From Leucobacter aridicollis (GTDB lineage: Bacteria; Actinomycetota; Actinomycetes; Actinomycetales; Microbacteriaceae), in contig NZ_CP075339.1 of the NCBI RefSeq assembly GCF_024399335.1, positions 1,550,001 through 1,614,000 of the forward strand: a stretch of 64,000 nucleotides of DNA, in the 5' to 3' direction. The notes beneath the pieces were generated by a model. The model did no database searches. It was not told where the DNA came from and worked only from the letters and a program-made list of their open reading frames with translations. Shown here piece after piece: positions 18,759 to 28,924 of the stretch; the stretch's first letter is position 1, and each line of letters begins with the position of its first letter. The position numbers were made by a program, and so were the translations under genes.

Positions 18759-19705
18759 CGGAGTGCGGCAGGGCTAGCCACTGGCGGTGTGTCGCCGTGT
18801 CGCTTTCGCCTGTCGAAGAGCCCCTGGCTGGCGAGCACTCCCAGAACGATGACGACCCCACCCACTGGTTCGTTCCAGTGGACAGATTCGCCGAGCACCG
18901 CGACGCCGAGCGTGACGCCCACAACGGGGGTGAGGTACGTGACTGTTGACGCACGTGCCGGGCCCCATGCTCGAATGATGCCTGTGTACCAGATGTACGC
19001 GACGCCGCTTCCAAGGATTCCGAGTGCGAGCATTGCAGCGATGACGCTCGGTGTGAGTCGCACCGGCTTGAGCGAGATGAGCGGCGCTGCCGCGAGCGCG
19101 AGCAGACTTGCAGTGGTGAGCTGCATCGCAGCTGCCGTGACCGCGTCGAGCCCAGTTCGGGAGAGAAACTTTCGCATGTATAGGCCCCCGAAGCCGTAGC
19201 AGAGCGTAGCCGCGAGGCACGCTGCGAGCCCGGGCAGTGAGACGCTTCCGTCGGCTGCGAGGTACCGCCACGGTGCCACAAGGACCGCGACGCCGATGAT
19301 GCCTGTCACTAGTCCGATTGATTGCCGGCGGCTCAACTTCTCCGCGGGGATCAACAGCGGCGTGAGTAGGAGGGTCATGATGGGCGTCGTTGCGTTCGCG
19401 ATACTCGCCACGGTTGTCGGGAGCACTGTTTCTGCCCAGGCGAAGAGCATGAATGGGATGGTGCACAGGGTCGCGCCGATGACAATCATGTGTGCCCAGA
19501 CTCGTCGCTCGCGGGGCCATTGTCGACGGGTGAGGCGCATGATTGCAGCGAGAGTGCATGCACCAAGTGCGAGTCGGCCGAGCGCAACCTGACCGGGGGA
19601 CAGGCCGACAAGTCCGAGCTTCATGAGGAGGAAGCTGGAACCCCAGATGAGCGCAAGGGCAGAGAAGGTGAGCATCGTCGTTCGGTTCTTGCTGGGCTGC
19701 GCCAT
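18755..19705 (-). CDS. EamA/DMT family transporter
   Basis: This 316-aa membrane protein has about ten helices in two EamA repeats. The first opens with ALALIWGSSFLLMKLGL and the second has YLTPVVGVTLGVAVLGES. It is a drug/metabolite exporter of unknown substrate. ATG at 19705 is preferred because TAAGCT lies 7 nt upstream and the upstream in-frame start has nothing. It is divergent from a LysR regulator, which probably controls it. Confidence 0.88.
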   Translation of the reverse strand: MAQPSKNRTTMLTFSALALIWGSSFLLMKLGLVGLSPGQVALGRLALGACTLAAIMRLTRRQWPRERRVWAHMIVIGATLCTIPFMLFAWAETVLPTTVASIANATTPIMTLLLTPLLIPAEKLSRRQSIGLVTGIIGVAVLVAPWRYLAADGSVSLPGLAACLAATLCYGFGGLYMRKFLSRTGLDAVTAAAMQLTTASLLALAAAPLISLKPVRLTPSVIAAMLALGILGSGVAYIWYTGIIRAWGPARASTVTYLTPVVGVTLGVAVLGESVHWNEPVGGVVIVLGVLASQGLFDRRKRHGDTPPVASPAALR

Positions 19706-19732
19706 GTGGGTTAGCTTAGAAATTCCGAAATT

Positions 19733-19768
19733 ATGAGGCAAATGTATCTACCTCATGCTGGCATGAGG
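19733..19768. promoter_or_regulatory. Candidate LysR operator in the divergent promoter
   Basis: Three copies of the ATGAGG/CCTCAT element occur in 36 bp: ATGAGG at 19733-19738, CCTCATG at 19751-19757 and CATGAGG at 19762-19768. The last two form a 7-bp dyad with a 4-bp spacer. They lie between the EamA and LysR genes. The rightmost copy also supplies the LysR ribosome binding site (GAGGAG). Confidence 0.5.
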
Positions 19769-19775
19769 AGAGTTC

Positions 19776-20654
19776 ATGAGCATCACCGTGCAGCAGCTTC
19801 GCACGCTTGTGGCTGTCGTTGACGAGGGGTCGTTCACTCACGCGGCGCTTGTTCTGGGCAATAGCCAGTCTGCGGTCTCGCACGCGGTCGCTGCGCTCGA
19901 GCGGGAGCTTGGCGGACCCGTTGTCGAGCGTGATGTCCCGCTCGTGCCGACTCCGTTGGGGCTCCGCGTGCTGCCACACGCGCGTACCGCGGTGGCCGCG
20001 ATCACTGCGGTCGAGGTTGCCGCACGGGGCGATCGTGCGCTCGCGGGCTCGGTGCGGCTCGGGGCCGTGCCCACAGTGTGCCAGGGGCTCGTTCCGCAAC
20101 TTCTTGACGAGTGGCGCGGGGCGCTGCCCAACGTGCGTGTCGAAGTCGTAGAGGGTGATGACGATGAGATGCCAGTGTGGCTTGAGAACGGGTTTGTCGA
20201 TGTGGCAGTGCTCGTCGACCCGCCCAAACTTCCTCCGGGGGCGAAGCTCATTGCGATTGATGAGTACGCAGCGGTTGTTCGCGATGATCACCCACTTGCT
20301 GGACTCGCGGAGATCCCCCTCGAGGAGCTTGCCGAGGACGGCGTGATCGTGACTACCGGGGGATGCGAAGCCCACGTTCGCGACATGCACGAGGCGGTCG
20401 GGCTCACGTTCGCTGCCAGGCACCGGGTACGCGACATCGGGTCAATGTTCGCGATGGTGCAGCGCGGTTTCGGAGTGTCAATTGTGCCGAGCTTCGGGAG
20501 AAAGCTTGTGCCCGACGGGATGCGGATGCTGCCAGTCATTGAAGGCCGAGCTCGGCGACACGTTATCGCGGTGCCGCAAGAGCGCGAGCCTCACCCGATT
20601 GCAGTCGCCCTCGTCGAAGCGGCGACCCCCCAGCGTTCCGGCGTCGCCAACTAG
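19776..20654 (+). CDS. LysR family transcriptional regulator
   Basis: This 292-aa regulator has the LysR winged helix at residues 3-60 (LRTLVAVVDEGSFTHAAL, then SQSAVSHAVAALERELG) and a periplasmic-binding-like effector domain from about residue 85. It is transcribed divergently from an EamA exporter, with 70 bp between the starts, the usual arrangement for a regulator and its target. The effector is unknown. AGGAG lies 5 nt before the ATG. Confidence 0.93.
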   Translation: MSITVQQLRTLVAVVDEGSFTHAALVLGNSQSAVSHAVAALERELGGPVVERDVPLVPTPLGLRVLPHARTAVAAITAVEVAARGDRALAGSVRLGAVPTVCQGLVPQLLDEWRGALPNVRVEVVEGDDDEMPVWLENGFVDVAVLVDPPKLPPGAKLIAIDEYAAVVRDDHPLAGLAEIPLEELAEDGVIVTTGGCEAHVRDMHEAVGLTFAARHRVRDIGSMFAMVQRGFGVSIVPSFGRKLVPDGMRMLPVIEGRARRHVIAVPQEREPHPIAVALVEAATPQRSGVAN

Positions 20655-20732
20655 GCTCCGGGCAATGCCAATGTCATCTGCTGTTCCAATGCCCGGCCGC
20701 TGGCACTTTGGACATGTCAACTGCAGATTGCA

Positions 20733-20766
20733 TTGGTTGTGGTTGTGGTTGTGGTTGTGGTTGTGC
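20733..20766 (+). repeat. Hexanucleotide (TTGTGG) microsatellite
   Basis: About five consecutive TTGTGG units form a simple repeat 80-115 bp upstream of the -10 element of hisE. It is unlike the surrounding sequence and could change length by slippage. Confidence 0.8.
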
Positions 20767-20859
20767 TGGCTTGTGGTTGCGGCAACGCTGCAGTCGGGTC
20801 CGGGGCGCCCCGGGGGGACCGTGGCACGGGTCCGCCGCCAGCCCTGATAGGGTTATCGC

Positions 20860-21123
20860 GTGAAAACCTTCGACACGCTCTTCGCCGAGCTCGCCGAGAA
20901 GGCCGCGTCGCGGCCCGAGGGCAGCGACACTGTCGCCCGGCTGGACGCTGGCGTGCATTCGATCGGCAAGAAGATCGTCGAAGAGGCGGCAGAGGTATGG
21001 ATGGCGGCCGAGTACGAGTCGCAAGACGCCTGTGCCGAGGAGATCAGCCAGCTGCTGTATCACCTTCAGGTGCTCATGCTCGCAAAGGGCATGACCCTCG
21101 AAGACGTGTACGCGCATCTGTAG
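20860..21123 (+). CDS. hisE: Phosphoribosyl-ATP pyrophosphatase
   Basis: This 87-aa all-helical enzyme carries out the second histidine step. It has the MazG-like metal motifs [12 protein letters not shown] and [12 protein letters not shown]. Length and motifs are typical, and hisG follows as in other actinobacteria. TAGGGT ends 6 nt before the GTG start, so the mRNA is probably leaderless and the his genes probably begin here. Confidence 0.95.
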   Translation: MKTFDTLFAELAEKAASRPEGSDTVARLDAGVHSIGKKIVEEAAEVWMAAEYESQDACAEEISQLLYHLQVLMLAKGMTLEDVYAHL

Positions 21124-21228
21124 CGTCGACGCTCGGCTTGAGCCATGCGTCGGCGCGTTTCGCTGACCTTTACAACTCACTCGGCCGAAACACTCCCGTG
21201 CGTCGGCCACGATGGAAGGAAATTCCAC

Positions 21229-22071
21229 ATGCTGCGCATTGCAGTTCCGAACAAGGGTTCGCTGTCTGAGATCGCGGCGGAGATGCTCGCTGAGGCCGGC
21301 TACTCCGGCCGAAAAGACTCCCGCAAGCTCGTTCACGCTGACCCGAAGAACGACGTCGAGTTCTTCTACCTTCGCCCGCGCGACATCGCCACATACGTGG
21401 GGTCGGGCGCGCTCGACGTCGGCATTACTGGCCGGGACCTGCTGCTCGACTCTGGCTCTGAGGCGCACGAGATCGCCGAGCTCGACTTTGCAGATTCGAC
21501 ATTCCGCTTCGCCTCGCCCGCGGAGGGCGCCATCAAGGAGCTCACCGATCTCCACGGAAAGCGTGTTGCGACGAGCTACCCGCTGCTCGTTGATACTTTC
21601 CTGCGTAAACACGGCGTTGAATCGACACTTGTGAAGCTTGACGGTGCTGTCGAGTCGGCGGTTCAGCTCGGCGTCGCTGACGCTGTCGCTGACGTCGTCT
21701 CGACGGGCGCGACACTCCGTGCCGCAGGCCTTGAGATCTTCGGCCCCGTCATTCTCGATTCGACTGCGGTGCTCATTGGTGGCCCGAGCCAGCACCCCGG
21801 CATGGAGCGCCTGATGCGCCGCCTGCGCGGCGTGCTTGTCGCCCGAAAGTTCGTGATCATGGACTACGATCTCCCGGTCGCGCACCTTGACGACGCTATC
21901 GCCGTCGCCGGCGGCATCGAGTCGCCCACGGTATCACCGCTGCGCGATGAGGAGTGGGTCGCTGTGCGTGTCATGGTCCCATCTGACGACGCGAACACGA
22001 TCATGGACAGGCTCTACGATCTCGGTGCCCGTGCAATTCTCGTCACCGCGATCCACGCCGCACGTCTGTAG
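21229..22071 (+). CDS. hisG: ATP phosphoribosyltransferase (long form)
   Basis: This 280-aa enzyme catalyses the first committed step of histidine synthesis. [13 protein letters not shown] starts the catalytic part, [14 protein letters not shown] binds PRPP, and the C-terminal ACT-like domain (from about residue 205) gives the long, histidine-inhibited form. ATG at 21229 is chosen for GGAAGGAA upstream and for the exact family N-terminus; the frame continues upstream without merit. Confidence 0.96.
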   Translation: MLRIAVPNKGSLSEIAAEMLAEAGYSGRKDSRKLVHADPKNDVEFFYLRPRDIATYVGSGALDVGITGRDLLLDSGSEAHEIAELDFADSTFRFASPAEGAIKELTDLHGKRVATSYPLLVDTFLRKHGVESTLVKLDGAVESAVQLGVADAVADVVSTGATLRAAGLEIFGPVILDSTAVLIGGPSQHPGMERLMRRLRGVLVARKFVIMDYDLPVAHLDDAIAVAGGIESPTVSPLRDEEWVAVRVMVPSDDANTIMDRLYDLGARAILVTAIHAARL

Positions 22072-22083
22072 AGAGGAGCACTC

Positions 22084-22869
22084 ATGTCTGTTGCAGTACG
22101 TGTGATCCCCTGTCTCGACGTCGCCGGCGGGCGCGTCGTGAAGGGCGTGAACTTTCTGAACCTCCAAGACGCGGGGGATCCCGTCGAGCTTGCTGCGAAG
22201 TATGCGGAGCAGGGCGCGGATGAGCTCACGTTCCTCGATGTGACCGCGACGGTAGACGGCCGGGCGACGACCTACGACGTTGTGCGTCGTACCGCCGAGC
22301 AGGTCTTCATCCCGCTTACCGTTGGCGGCGGCGTCCGCGAGGTCGATGATGTTGCACGCCTGCTCGAGGTGGGGGCCGACAAGGTTGGAATCAACTCTGG
22401 TGCGATCGCTCGCCCCGCGGTGATCGGCGAGATCGCAGACCGCTTCGGCGCACAGGTGCTTGTGCTGTCGCTTGATGTGAGGCGCAGCGACCGGATGCCG
22501 AGCGGTTTTGTCGTGACGACGCACGGTGGCAAGCGTGAGACTGACCTTGATGCGCTTGAGTGGTGTGCTGAGGCCGTTGAGCGTGGCGCTGGCGAGCTAC
22601 TCGTGAACTCGATGGACGCCGACGGAACCCAGGACGGCTTCGATCTCGAACTCGTTCGCAGGGTGCGAGAGCTCGCAAGCGTGCCTGTGATTGCGTCGGG
22701 CGGGGCAGGCGAGCTCGAGCACTTCGCTCCCGCAGTTGATGCTGGCGCGGATGCCGTGCTCGCTGCTTCGGTGTTCCACTACGGCAAGTTCACTATCGGT
22801 GACGTGAAGGGCGCGCTCGCAGATGCGGGCCACACTGTGCGGCTCGGCGCGACGGGCGGTGCAGCGTGA
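22084..22869 (+). CDS. hisF: Imidazole glycerol phosphate synthase, cyclase subunit
   Basis: This 261-aa TIM barrel forms imidazole glycerol phosphate and AICAR, using ammonia from HisH. Both catalytic aspartates are present, in [14 protein letters not shown] and in [23 protein letters not shown] and [13 protein letters not shown] are the phosphate sites. AGAGGAG precedes the ATG. HisH and HisA are not in the window. Its stop overlaps hisI. Confidence 0.97.
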   Translation: MSVAVRVIPCLDVAGGRVVKGVNFLNLQDAGDPVELAAKYAEQGADELTFLDVTATVDGRATTYDVVRRTAEQVFIPLTVGGGVREVDDVARLLEVGADKVGINSGAIARPAVIGEIADRFGAQVLVLSLDVRRSDRMPSGFVVTTHGGKRETDLDALEWCAEAVERGAGELLVNSMDADGTQDGFDLELVRRVRELASVPVIASGGAGELEHFAPAVDAGADAVLAASVFHYGKFTIGDVKGALADAGHTVRLGATGGAA

Positions 22870-23243
22870 ACGCGATATCCGCAGAAGCAGTTGAAGCCGC
22901 CATCGACGGCTTGAAGTTTGGCGAGGGCGGCCTGATGCCAGCTATGGTGCAGGATGCTGAGTCTGGTAACGTGCTCATGCTCGCTTGGATGGACGCTGAG
23001 GCAGTTCGCCGCACCCTGTCGACTGGCCGCGTGACGTATTGGTCGCGCTCCCGCGGAGAGTACTGGCGCAAGGGCGACACGTCGGGCCACCGCCAGTACG
23101 TGCAGTCTGTCGCTGCTGACTGCGACGGCGATACCCTGCTTGTGCGCGTCGTGCAGATCGGCGCTGCCTGCCATACGGGCAGCCGCACGTGCTTCGACGA
23201 CCGCGGGCTGCCCGCTGTTACAGGCAGCCCGGACGCCGACTAG
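22866..23243 (+). CDS. hisI: Phosphoribosyl-AMP cyclohydrolase
   Basis: This 125-aa enzyme carries out the third histidine step. It shows [35 protein letters not shown] and the metal-binding cysteines of DCDGD and [10 protein letters not shown]. It is the monofunctional cyclohydrolase, as hisE is separate. The GTG start overlaps the hisF stop by 4 nt, indicating coupling. Confidence 0.97.
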   Translation: MNAISAEAVEAAIDGLKFGEGGLMPAMVQDAESGNVLMLAWMDAEAVRRTLSTGRVTYWSRSRGEYWRKGDTSGHRQYVQSVAADCDGDTLLVRVVQIGAACHTGSRTCFDDRGLPAVTGSPDAD

Positions 23244-23300
23244 CGCACCTGCCTGCCGGAGCTCGGCGGCCCGCACAGACGACCTGGATACCCCGAGAGA

Positions 23301-23306
23301 TAAGCT
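23301..23306 (+). promoter_or_regulatory. -10 element of the trp operon
   Basis: TAAGCT ends 6 nt before the GTG of trpE. The 69-bp gap after hisI has no room for a leader peptide with a terminator and shows no Trp-codon run, so this operon is not attenuated in the way the orphan trpB is. Confidence 0.55.
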
Positions 23307-23312
23307 GAGTTC

Positions 23313-24923
23313 GTGAGCAACACCACCACCCGCGAGGAGTTCGAGGTCGAACGATCCGCGCACGCTGTCATTCCCGTCCGCCGCGAGGTCTTCGCAGACG
23401 CTGACACTCCAGTGAGCATCTACCGAAAAGTCGCGGGGTCGCGAATCGGTACGTTCTTGCTCGAGTCTGCTGAGCAGGGCGGGGTGTGGACACGCTTCAG
23501 TTTCGTCGGCGCCGGCAGCTTCGGCGTGCTGGGCGAGCGCGACGGCTTCGCGCAGTGGACGCCAAGCGTGGGTGGCTTCGGGGAGACTGCCGGCGCGGGC
23601 CCCGCGCGTGAGCTCGATGAGGATCGCCTGCTGCCTGGCGGCGTGAGCCACCTGCAGCCTGTCGAGGCGCTTCGCGCGGCATACGAGCGTTGGAAAGCGC
23701 CGCAGGTGCCCGGGCTTCCTCCGCTCGCGAGTGGTTTCGTTGGATACCTCGGCTGGGAGACAGTGCGACAGTTCGAGCGCCTTGATTCACCACCGGCGGT
23801 CCCGAGCGGCTTGCCAACGCAGGGGCTCAGCTTTGTCTCGGAGCTTGTCGTGATTGACCATCGCGAGGGCTCGGTGATCCTCATTGCGAATGTCTTGAAC
23901 GACGGTGCGCTTGCGCGAAGCGGCACGGAAGCGCCGACAGGCGAAGCGGCTGACGCGCAGTGGGCCGACGCGCAGCGGCGCCTCGATGCACTCCAGGCCG
24001 CCCTTGCAGCCCCCGAGCCGTCGCCACTTGGCGTGCTCGACCGGGCCGCGCTTCCTGACCCGCAACGACTCACGACGACTCCCGAATATATGGCGACGGT
24101 TGACGCGGCGAAGCGGTACATCGTCGACGGCGACATTTTCCAGGTTGTTCCGTCGCAGCGGTTCGATCAGGAGTGCACTGCCGACCCGCTGGATGTCTAC
24201 CGAGTGCTCCGGCATCTCAACCCGAGCCCGTTCCTATACCTCGTGCAGCTCGAAGACAACGAGGGAGTGCCGTTCTCAGTCGTTGGTTCGAGCCCCGAAG
24301 CGCTCGTGACTGTGCAGGAGCACGGCCACGTGATGACTCACCCGATCGCGGGATCGCGCCCCCGCGGCGACACCGTAGAGCAGGACAACCAGTACGCGAA
24401 GGATCTGCTCGCTGACGAGAAGGAGCGGGCAGAGCACCTGATGCTTGTCGACCTCGCGCGCAACGACCTTGCCCGAGTGTGTGAGCCTGGCAGCGTCGAG
24501 GTGACCGAGTTCATGCGCATCGAGCGTTTCAGTCACATCATGCACATTGTCTCGTCGGTCGAGGGGCAGGTCAGGCCTGACCAGAACCCCGTTGACGTGT
24601 TCCGCGCGACGTTCCCGGCGGGGACGCTCAGCGGCGCGCCGAAGCCGCGGGCGCTTGAGATCATCGACGAGCTCGAGCCTGTGCAGCGTGGGGTCTACGG
24701 GGGCGTGGTCGGGTACTTCGGGCTTGGCGGCGCGGCGGACTTGGCGATCGCTATTCGAACAGCGACTATTCGCGACGGCGTTGCGATGGTGCAGGCAGGC
24801 GCAGGCATCGTCGCGGACTCGGTCCCCGAGACAGAGGACGCCGAGTGCCAGAGCAAGGCAGCGGCACCCCTCAGGGCGATCGCTATCGCTAACTCCCTGA
24901 CGAGAATGGAAGCGCATGTCTGA
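23313..24923 (+). CDS. trpE: Anthranilate synthase component I
   Basis: This 536-aa enzyme converts chorismate to anthranilate with ammonia from TrpG, which is not in the window. The feedback-inhibition motif TFLLES is present near residue 50, so it is probably Trp-sensitive. The catalytic domain shows DGDIFQVVPSQRF, LMLVDLARNDLARV and GTLSGAPKPRA. It is followed by the other trp genes, with an 8-nt overlap into the next gene. It appears to start leaderless. Confidence 0.96.
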   Translation: MSNTTTREEFEVERSAHAVIPVRREVFADADTPVSIYRKVAGSRIGTFLLESAEQGGVWTRFSFVGAGSFGVLGERDGFAQWTPSVGGFGETAGAGPARELDEDRLLPGGVSHLQPVEALRAAYERWKAPQVPGLPPLASGFVGYLGWETVRQFERLDSPPAVPSGLPTQGLSFVSELVVIDHREGSVILIANVLNDGALARSGTEAPTGEAADAQWADAQRRLDALQAALAAPEPSPLGVLDRAALPDPQRLTTTPEYMATVDAAKRYIVDGDIFQVVPSQRFDQECTADPLDVYRVLRHLNPSPFLYLVQLEDNEGVPFSVVGSSPEALVTVQEHGHVMTHPIAGSRPRGDTVEQDNQYAKDLLADEKERAEHLMLVDLARNDLARVCEPGSVEVTEFMRIERFSHIMHIVSSVEGQVRPDQNPVDVFRATFPAGTLSGAPKPRALEIIDELEPVQRGVYGGVVGYFGLGGAADLAIAIRTATIRDGVAMVQAGAGIVADSVPETEDAECQSKAAAPLRAIAIANSLTRMEAHV

Positions 24924-25608
24924 CGGTAAGCGGAGCAAGCTCACTGGCAAAGGGGGCCTCATCGGTCTTGTCGTGCTCGCGGGCGCTGCAGCATTGCTCG
25001 CGTCTGTGCAGCCGTGGCTTCACATTGAGTTGCTGCCCGGCGTCGCCACGGTCGAAGAACTCGCGGTGACCGGGCAGCAGATCACCCCGGCTCTCACGTT
25101 GATCGCTCTCGCGGCGCTCGCCACCGCTCTGGTGCTCACGATCGCTGGCAGAGGATTTCGCCGGGTCATCGCGCTCCTCATCATTGTGCTCGGGGGAGGC
25201 CTCGCCTATTCGGGCGTTGAAGCGATCGTGAACCCGCTTGATGGTGCCAGTGGTTCGCTCGAGGGCGTCAGCGGTATCGCGGGTGAGGCGCAGTCAGCGC
25301 TGGTGAGTTCGGTCGCAGTGTCGGCGTGGCCGGCAGTCACTGTCGCTGTTGGCATTGTGCTCGCGCTTGCTGGCGTGCTCATCTTGCTGTTCGGTTCGCG
25401 GTGGAAACAGGGCGGCCGAAAGTACGAGTCGAGCACCGAATCGAAGCGGGCTCGCGCGGCCGGAACTGCAACCGGAGACCGCATTTCTGATTGGGAGGCG
25501 CTGTCAGACGGTGATGATCCCACTGACGACGACTACCTCGATGACGCCATCTCAGATGAGGTTGCGAGCGCCGACTCAGAACAGAGCGACTCAGACTCGC
25601 GGCAGTGA
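24916..25608 (+). CDS. Trp biosynthesis-associated membrane protein
   Basis: This 230-aa protein has four predicted membrane helices and an acidic C-terminal tail of about 60 residues (ending SDEVASADSEQSDSDSRQ). It fits the actinobacterial family found between trpE and trpC, recognised by position, size and PWLHIELLPG. The function is unproven; it may anchor or transport a pathway intermediate. It overlaps trpE by 8 nt. Confidence 0.85.
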   Translation: MSDGKRSKLTGKGGLIGLVVLAGAAALLASVQPWLHIELLPGVATVEELAVTGQQITPALTLIALAALATALVLTIAGRGFRRVIALLIIVLGGGLAYSGVEAIVNPLDGASGSLEGVSGIAGEAQSALVSSVAVSAWPAVTVAVGIVLALAGVLILLFGSRWKQGGRKYESSTESKRARAAGTATGDRISDWEALSDGDDPTDDDYLDDAISDEVASADSEQSDSDSRQ

Positions 25609-25701
25609 AGCGCGTGCGCCACGCGCGCCGCATTCGCTGAAAGCTGGGAGTTCCCGGTAAGATTGAGACGTCCGAATGTGCACACCTGCCAGAGGAGATA
25701 C

Positions 25702-25935
25702 ATGAGTAACCAGCACGGAGACCCCGGTCACGGCGATTCGCCCGCGGCATGGACAGCAGTGGTGGTGATGCTCATTGGCATTGCTGCCGGAACTGTCTTC
25801 TTCTTCCTGCACATGCCGACCCTCGTGTGGGTCTGTGTTGGCGTCGTCGCGCTCGGCCTGATCCTCGGGTTCGTCCTGGCGAAGGCCGGTTACGGCGTGA
25901 ACGGCCCCCGTTTCACCCCGAAGTCACACGACTAA
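25702..25935 (+). CDS. HGxxPAAW family small membrane protein (DUF6704-like)
   Basis: This 77-aa protein carries HGDSPAAWTAV, which gives the family its name, and two transmembrane helices. It lies in the trp operon between the Trp-associated membrane protein and trpC, its usual place in Microbacteriaceae. The start is ATG at 25702, with AGAGGAG upstream. Its function is unknown; the fixed location suggests a link to tryptophan synthesis or simple co-transcription. Confidence 0.85.
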   Translation: MSNQHGDPGHGDSPAAWTAVVVMLIGIAAGTVFFFLHMPTLVWVCVGVVALGLILGFVLAKAGYGVNGPRFTPKSHD

Positions 25936-25937
25936 CT

Positions 25938-26708
25938 GTGCTTGATCAGCTCCTCCAGGGTTCGCTCGAGGACGCGAAATCCCGCAGGCAGATCAGGCCG
26001 TACGCAGTCGTAGAGGCTGAGGCGCTTGCGCGTCAAGCAGCCCTTGACGCGCTCGCGCACCTCGCCCCGGCTGACCATATTCGGGTCATCGCCGAGGTGA
26101 AGCGTGCGAGCCCGTCACGCGGAGACCTCGCAGAAATCGCCGAACCGCACGCTCTTGCGAGCCAGTACGAAGCTGGCGGCGCGAGCGTCGTCAGCGTCCT
26201 GACCGAAGAGCGTAAGTTTAAGGGGTCGCTCGACGACCTCGATGCGGTTCGTAAGGCCGTCAGCATTCCTGTGCTCCGCAAGGAGTTCATTGGCGAGGAG
26301 TACCAGATCCTCGAGGCGCGTGCCGCAGGCGCCGACCTCGTGCTGCTCATTGTTGCAGCGCTCCCGCAGGAGACACTTGAGCGCCTGTACTCCTTCACTC
26401 TCGAGCTCGGCATGACGCCGCTCGTCGAAGCGCATTCTGCTGACGAGGTCGCGCGGTCTGTTGACCTCGGTTCGCAGCTCATCGGTGTGAACGCCAGGGA
26501 CCTGTCGACGTTCGAGCTTGATCGCGACCTGTTCGGTCGCGTCGCCGACCAGATCCCCGCGGGCGTGATTCGCGTCGCAGAGTCGGCAGTGCTCGGCATC
26601 GACGACGTCGTGCGTTACCGTGAGGCCGGCGCCGACGCGATCCTCGTTGGTGAGGCGCTCGTGACGAGCGATCCGATCGCGACCCTCGCTTCGTTCTTGA
26701 GCGTCTAG
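25938..26708 (+). CDS. trpC: Indole-3-glycerol phosphate synthase
   Basis: This 256-aa TIM barrel closes the indole ring. The catalytic lysines are in VIAEVKRASPSRGDL and VLRKEFI, the substrate loop is TEERKFKGSLDDL, and the phosphate sites are VNARDL and ILVGEALVTS. The GTG at 25938 is 2 nt after the preceding stop and gives the family N-terminus (LDQLLQGSLEDAKSRR). It is monofunctional; no TrpF domain is fused. Confidence 0.96.
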   Translation: MLDQLLQGSLEDAKSRRQIRPYAVVEAEALARQAALDALAHLAPADHIRVIAEVKRASPSRGDLAEIAEPHALASQYEAGGASVVSVLTEERKFKGSLDDLDAVRKAVSIPVLRKEFIGEEYQILEARAAGADLVLLIVAALPQETLERLYSFTLELGMTPLVEAHSADEVARSVDLGSQLIGVNARDLSTFELDRDLFGRVADQIPAGVIRVAESAVLGIDDVVRYREAGADAILVGEALVTSDPIATLASFLSV

Positions 26709-26762
26709 TACGCTCTTCGGCGCCCAGCGCGACGCCGTTCGTTCCACCTTCGAAAGGCGACA

Positions 26763-28013
26763 ATGTCAGACCAGACCTCAGTGACGAGTCTCAGGGATCA
26801 GGAGGGGCCATTCTTTGGCTCCTTTGGCGGCAGGTTCATGCCCGAATCGTTGATCGCCGCGATCGATGAGCTCTCTGACGCGTATGCGGAGGCGAAGGCC
26901 GACCCTGCGTTTCAGGCGGAGCTTGTCGAGCTGTTGCGAGACTACGCCGGCCGGCCGTCACCGATCACCGAGGTCCCGAGGTTTGCAGAGCACGCAGGCG
27001 GTGCGCGCATCTTTTTGAAGCGCGAGGATCTGAACCACACTGGCTCGCACAAGATCAACAACGTGCTTGGTCAGGCGCTCCTGACCAAGCGTCTCGGGAA
27101 GACTCGTGTTATCGCCGAGACAGGGGCGGGTCAGCACGGCGTCGCTACCGCAACCGCAGCCGCGCTGCTCGGCCTCGAGTGTGTTGTCTACATGGGCGAG
27201 GTCGACACCAAGCGACAGGCCCTGAACGTCGCGCGCATGCGGCTGCTCGGTGCCGAGGTCGTGCCAGTCACCACCGGCTCTCGGACGCTCAAGGACGCGA
27301 TCAACGAGGCCTACCGTGACTGGGTCGCAACGGTTGAGCGAACCAACTACATCTTCGGAACTGCGGCCGGGCCGCACCCGTTCCCGGCGATGGTGCGCGA
27401 CTTCCAGAAGGTGATTTCTGAAGAAGCGCGCGCCCAACTGCTTGAGAAGAACGGTCGGCTCCCTGACGCTGTTGTCGCGTGCGTGGGCGGCGGATCGAAC
27501 GCGATCGGCATGTTCGACGCGTTCCTCGACGACGAGGGCGTCGCGCTCTACGGCGTTGAAGCGGCGGGCGACGGCGTCGACACTGATCGCCACGCGGCGT
27601 CGATCGAGCGTGGCCGCCCCGGCGTGCTGCACGGCGCGCGCACCTACGTGCTCCAGGACGAAGACGGTCAGACAATCGAGTCGCATTCGATCTCGGCTGG
27701 TCTCGACTACCCGGGCGTTGGGCCTGAGCATTCGTGGCTCTCAGATATCGGTCGCGCGACCTACATCCCCGCAACCGATGACGAGGCGATGCAGGCGCTC
27801 AGACTGCTGAGCCAGACCGAGGGAATCATTCCGGCGATCGAGTCGGCGCACGCCCTCGCAGGCGCGATCCGGATCGGCAAGGAGCTGGGCCCGGACGCGA
27901 CAATCGCAGTGAGCCTGTCTGGCCGAGGCGACAAAGACATGGCTACCGCTGGTCGATACTTTGGGCTGTTTGACGGCACCGAGCTTGATGCTGCCGAGGA
28001 GGCCGCCGAATGA
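26763..28013 (+). CDS. trpB: Tryptophan synthase beta chain (operon copy)
   Basis: This 416-aa PLP enzyme condenses indole with serine and acts in an alpha2-beta2 complex with TrpA. The PLP lysine is in [10 protein letters not shown], the catalytic glutamate in AETGAGQHG and the phosphate loop in GGGSNAIG. It retains the standard TAAGPHPFP segment that the orphan copy lacks. GAAAGG lies upstream of the ATG, and its stop overlaps trpA (ATGA). This is the housekeeping copy. Confidence 0.97.
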   Translation: MSDQTSVTSLRDQEGPFFGSFGGRFMPESLIAAIDELSDAYAEAKADPAFQAELVELLRDYAGRPSPITEVPRFAEHAGGARIFLKREDLNHTGSHKINNVLGQALLTKRLGKTRVIAETGAGQHGVATATAAALLGLECVVYMGEVDTKRQALNVARMRLLGAEVVPVTTGSRTLKDAINEAYRDWVATVERTNYIFGTAAGPHPFPAMVRDFQKVISEEARAQLLEKNGRLPDAVVACVGGGSNAIGMFDAFLDDEGVALYGVEAAGDGVDTDRHAASIERGRPGVLHGARTYVLQDEDGQTIESHSISAGLDYPGVGPEHSWLSDIGRATYIPATDDEAMQALRLLSQTEGIIPAIESAHALAGAIRIGKELGPDATIAVSLSGRGDKDMATAGRYFGLFDGTELDAAEEAAE

Positions 28014-28798
28014 GCACATCACGCGTTGAAGCCGCGATCCTCACCGCCAAGCGCGAGCGCAAGGGCGCTCTCATCGGCTACCTGCCTGTCGCCTTCCCCG
28101 ACCTCGACACGAGCGTCGACGCCGCGATTGCGATGGCGCGATCCGGTGCAGACGTGATTGAGTTTGGCGTGCCATATTCTGACCCGGTGATGGACGGCCT
28201 CGTGATCCAGGAGGCAACTCAGACTGCACTGAAAGCAGGCTTCAAGCTATCTCAGCTGTTCGAAGCGATCAGCCGCGTCACCGCCGAGGTCGACGCGCCG
28301 GTGCTCGTGATGACGTACTGGAACCCTGTCGTGCAATACGGCGTTGAGCGGTTCGCGCGTGACCTCAAAGCTGCAGGTGGGGCGGGCCTCATTACGCCAG
28401 ACATCACACCGGACGCCGCTGCAGAGTGGATCGAGGTGAGCGAACGGTTCGGTCTCGACCGAGTTTTTCTCGCGGCACCGACGTCGACCGACGAACGCCT
28501 CAGAATGATTTCTGAGCAGAGCACGGGCTTCGTCTACACAGTGTCGACGATGGGAATCACCGGAGAGCGCTCTGAGCTTGACGCCGCAGCCCGAGTGCTG
28601 ACTGGCAGGCTTCGAGAGGCAGGCCACAAGCTCGCTTGCGTCGGCATCGGAATCTCGAACGCCGAGCAGGTCGCCTCGACGCTCGAGTACGCGGATGGCG
28701 CGATCGTCGGAACGGTGTTTGTTCGGGCGCTGCGCGACGGCGGGGTCGACGGGCTCGCGGCGGTGGTTCGCGAGATCGCTCAGGGCACCACCAGCTAG
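28010..28798 (+). CDS. trpA: Tryptophan synthase alpha chain
   Basis: This 262-aa TIM barrel releases indole from indole-3-glycerol phosphate and channels it to TrpB. The catalytic Glu and Asp are in [36 protein letters not shown] and [10 protein letters not shown] are the loop and phosphate motifs. It overlaps trpB by 4 nt. Confidence 0.97.
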   Translation: MSTSRVEAAILTAKRERKGALIGYLPVAFPDLDTSVDAAIAMARSGADVIEFGVPYSDPVMDGLVIQEATQTALKAGFKLSQLFEAISRVTAEVDAPVLVMTYWNPVVQYGVERFARDLKAAGGAGLITPDITPDAAAEWIEVSERFGLDRVFLAAPTSTDERLRMISEQSTGFVYTVSTMGITGERSELDAAARVLTGRLREAGHKLACVGIGISNAEQVASTLEYADGAIVGTVFVRALRDGGVDGLAAVVREIAQGTTS

Positions 28799-28924
28799 GA
28801 TTGATCTCGGTGCCGGGGGAGACCACGGCTAGAGACAAGATTTCAGCGGCGCATGCGCCGGGTGCGCCTTGCCCGGTGGTTCGTAGCCGCGAGTACGTAA
28901 GATTCGCCCGCGAAAGAGGAGCAA

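Noticed and set aside
23244..23312. Trp attenuator in front of trpE
   Set aside because: The 69-bp gap has no Trp-codon leader or terminator, and the -10 element leaves no transcribed leader.
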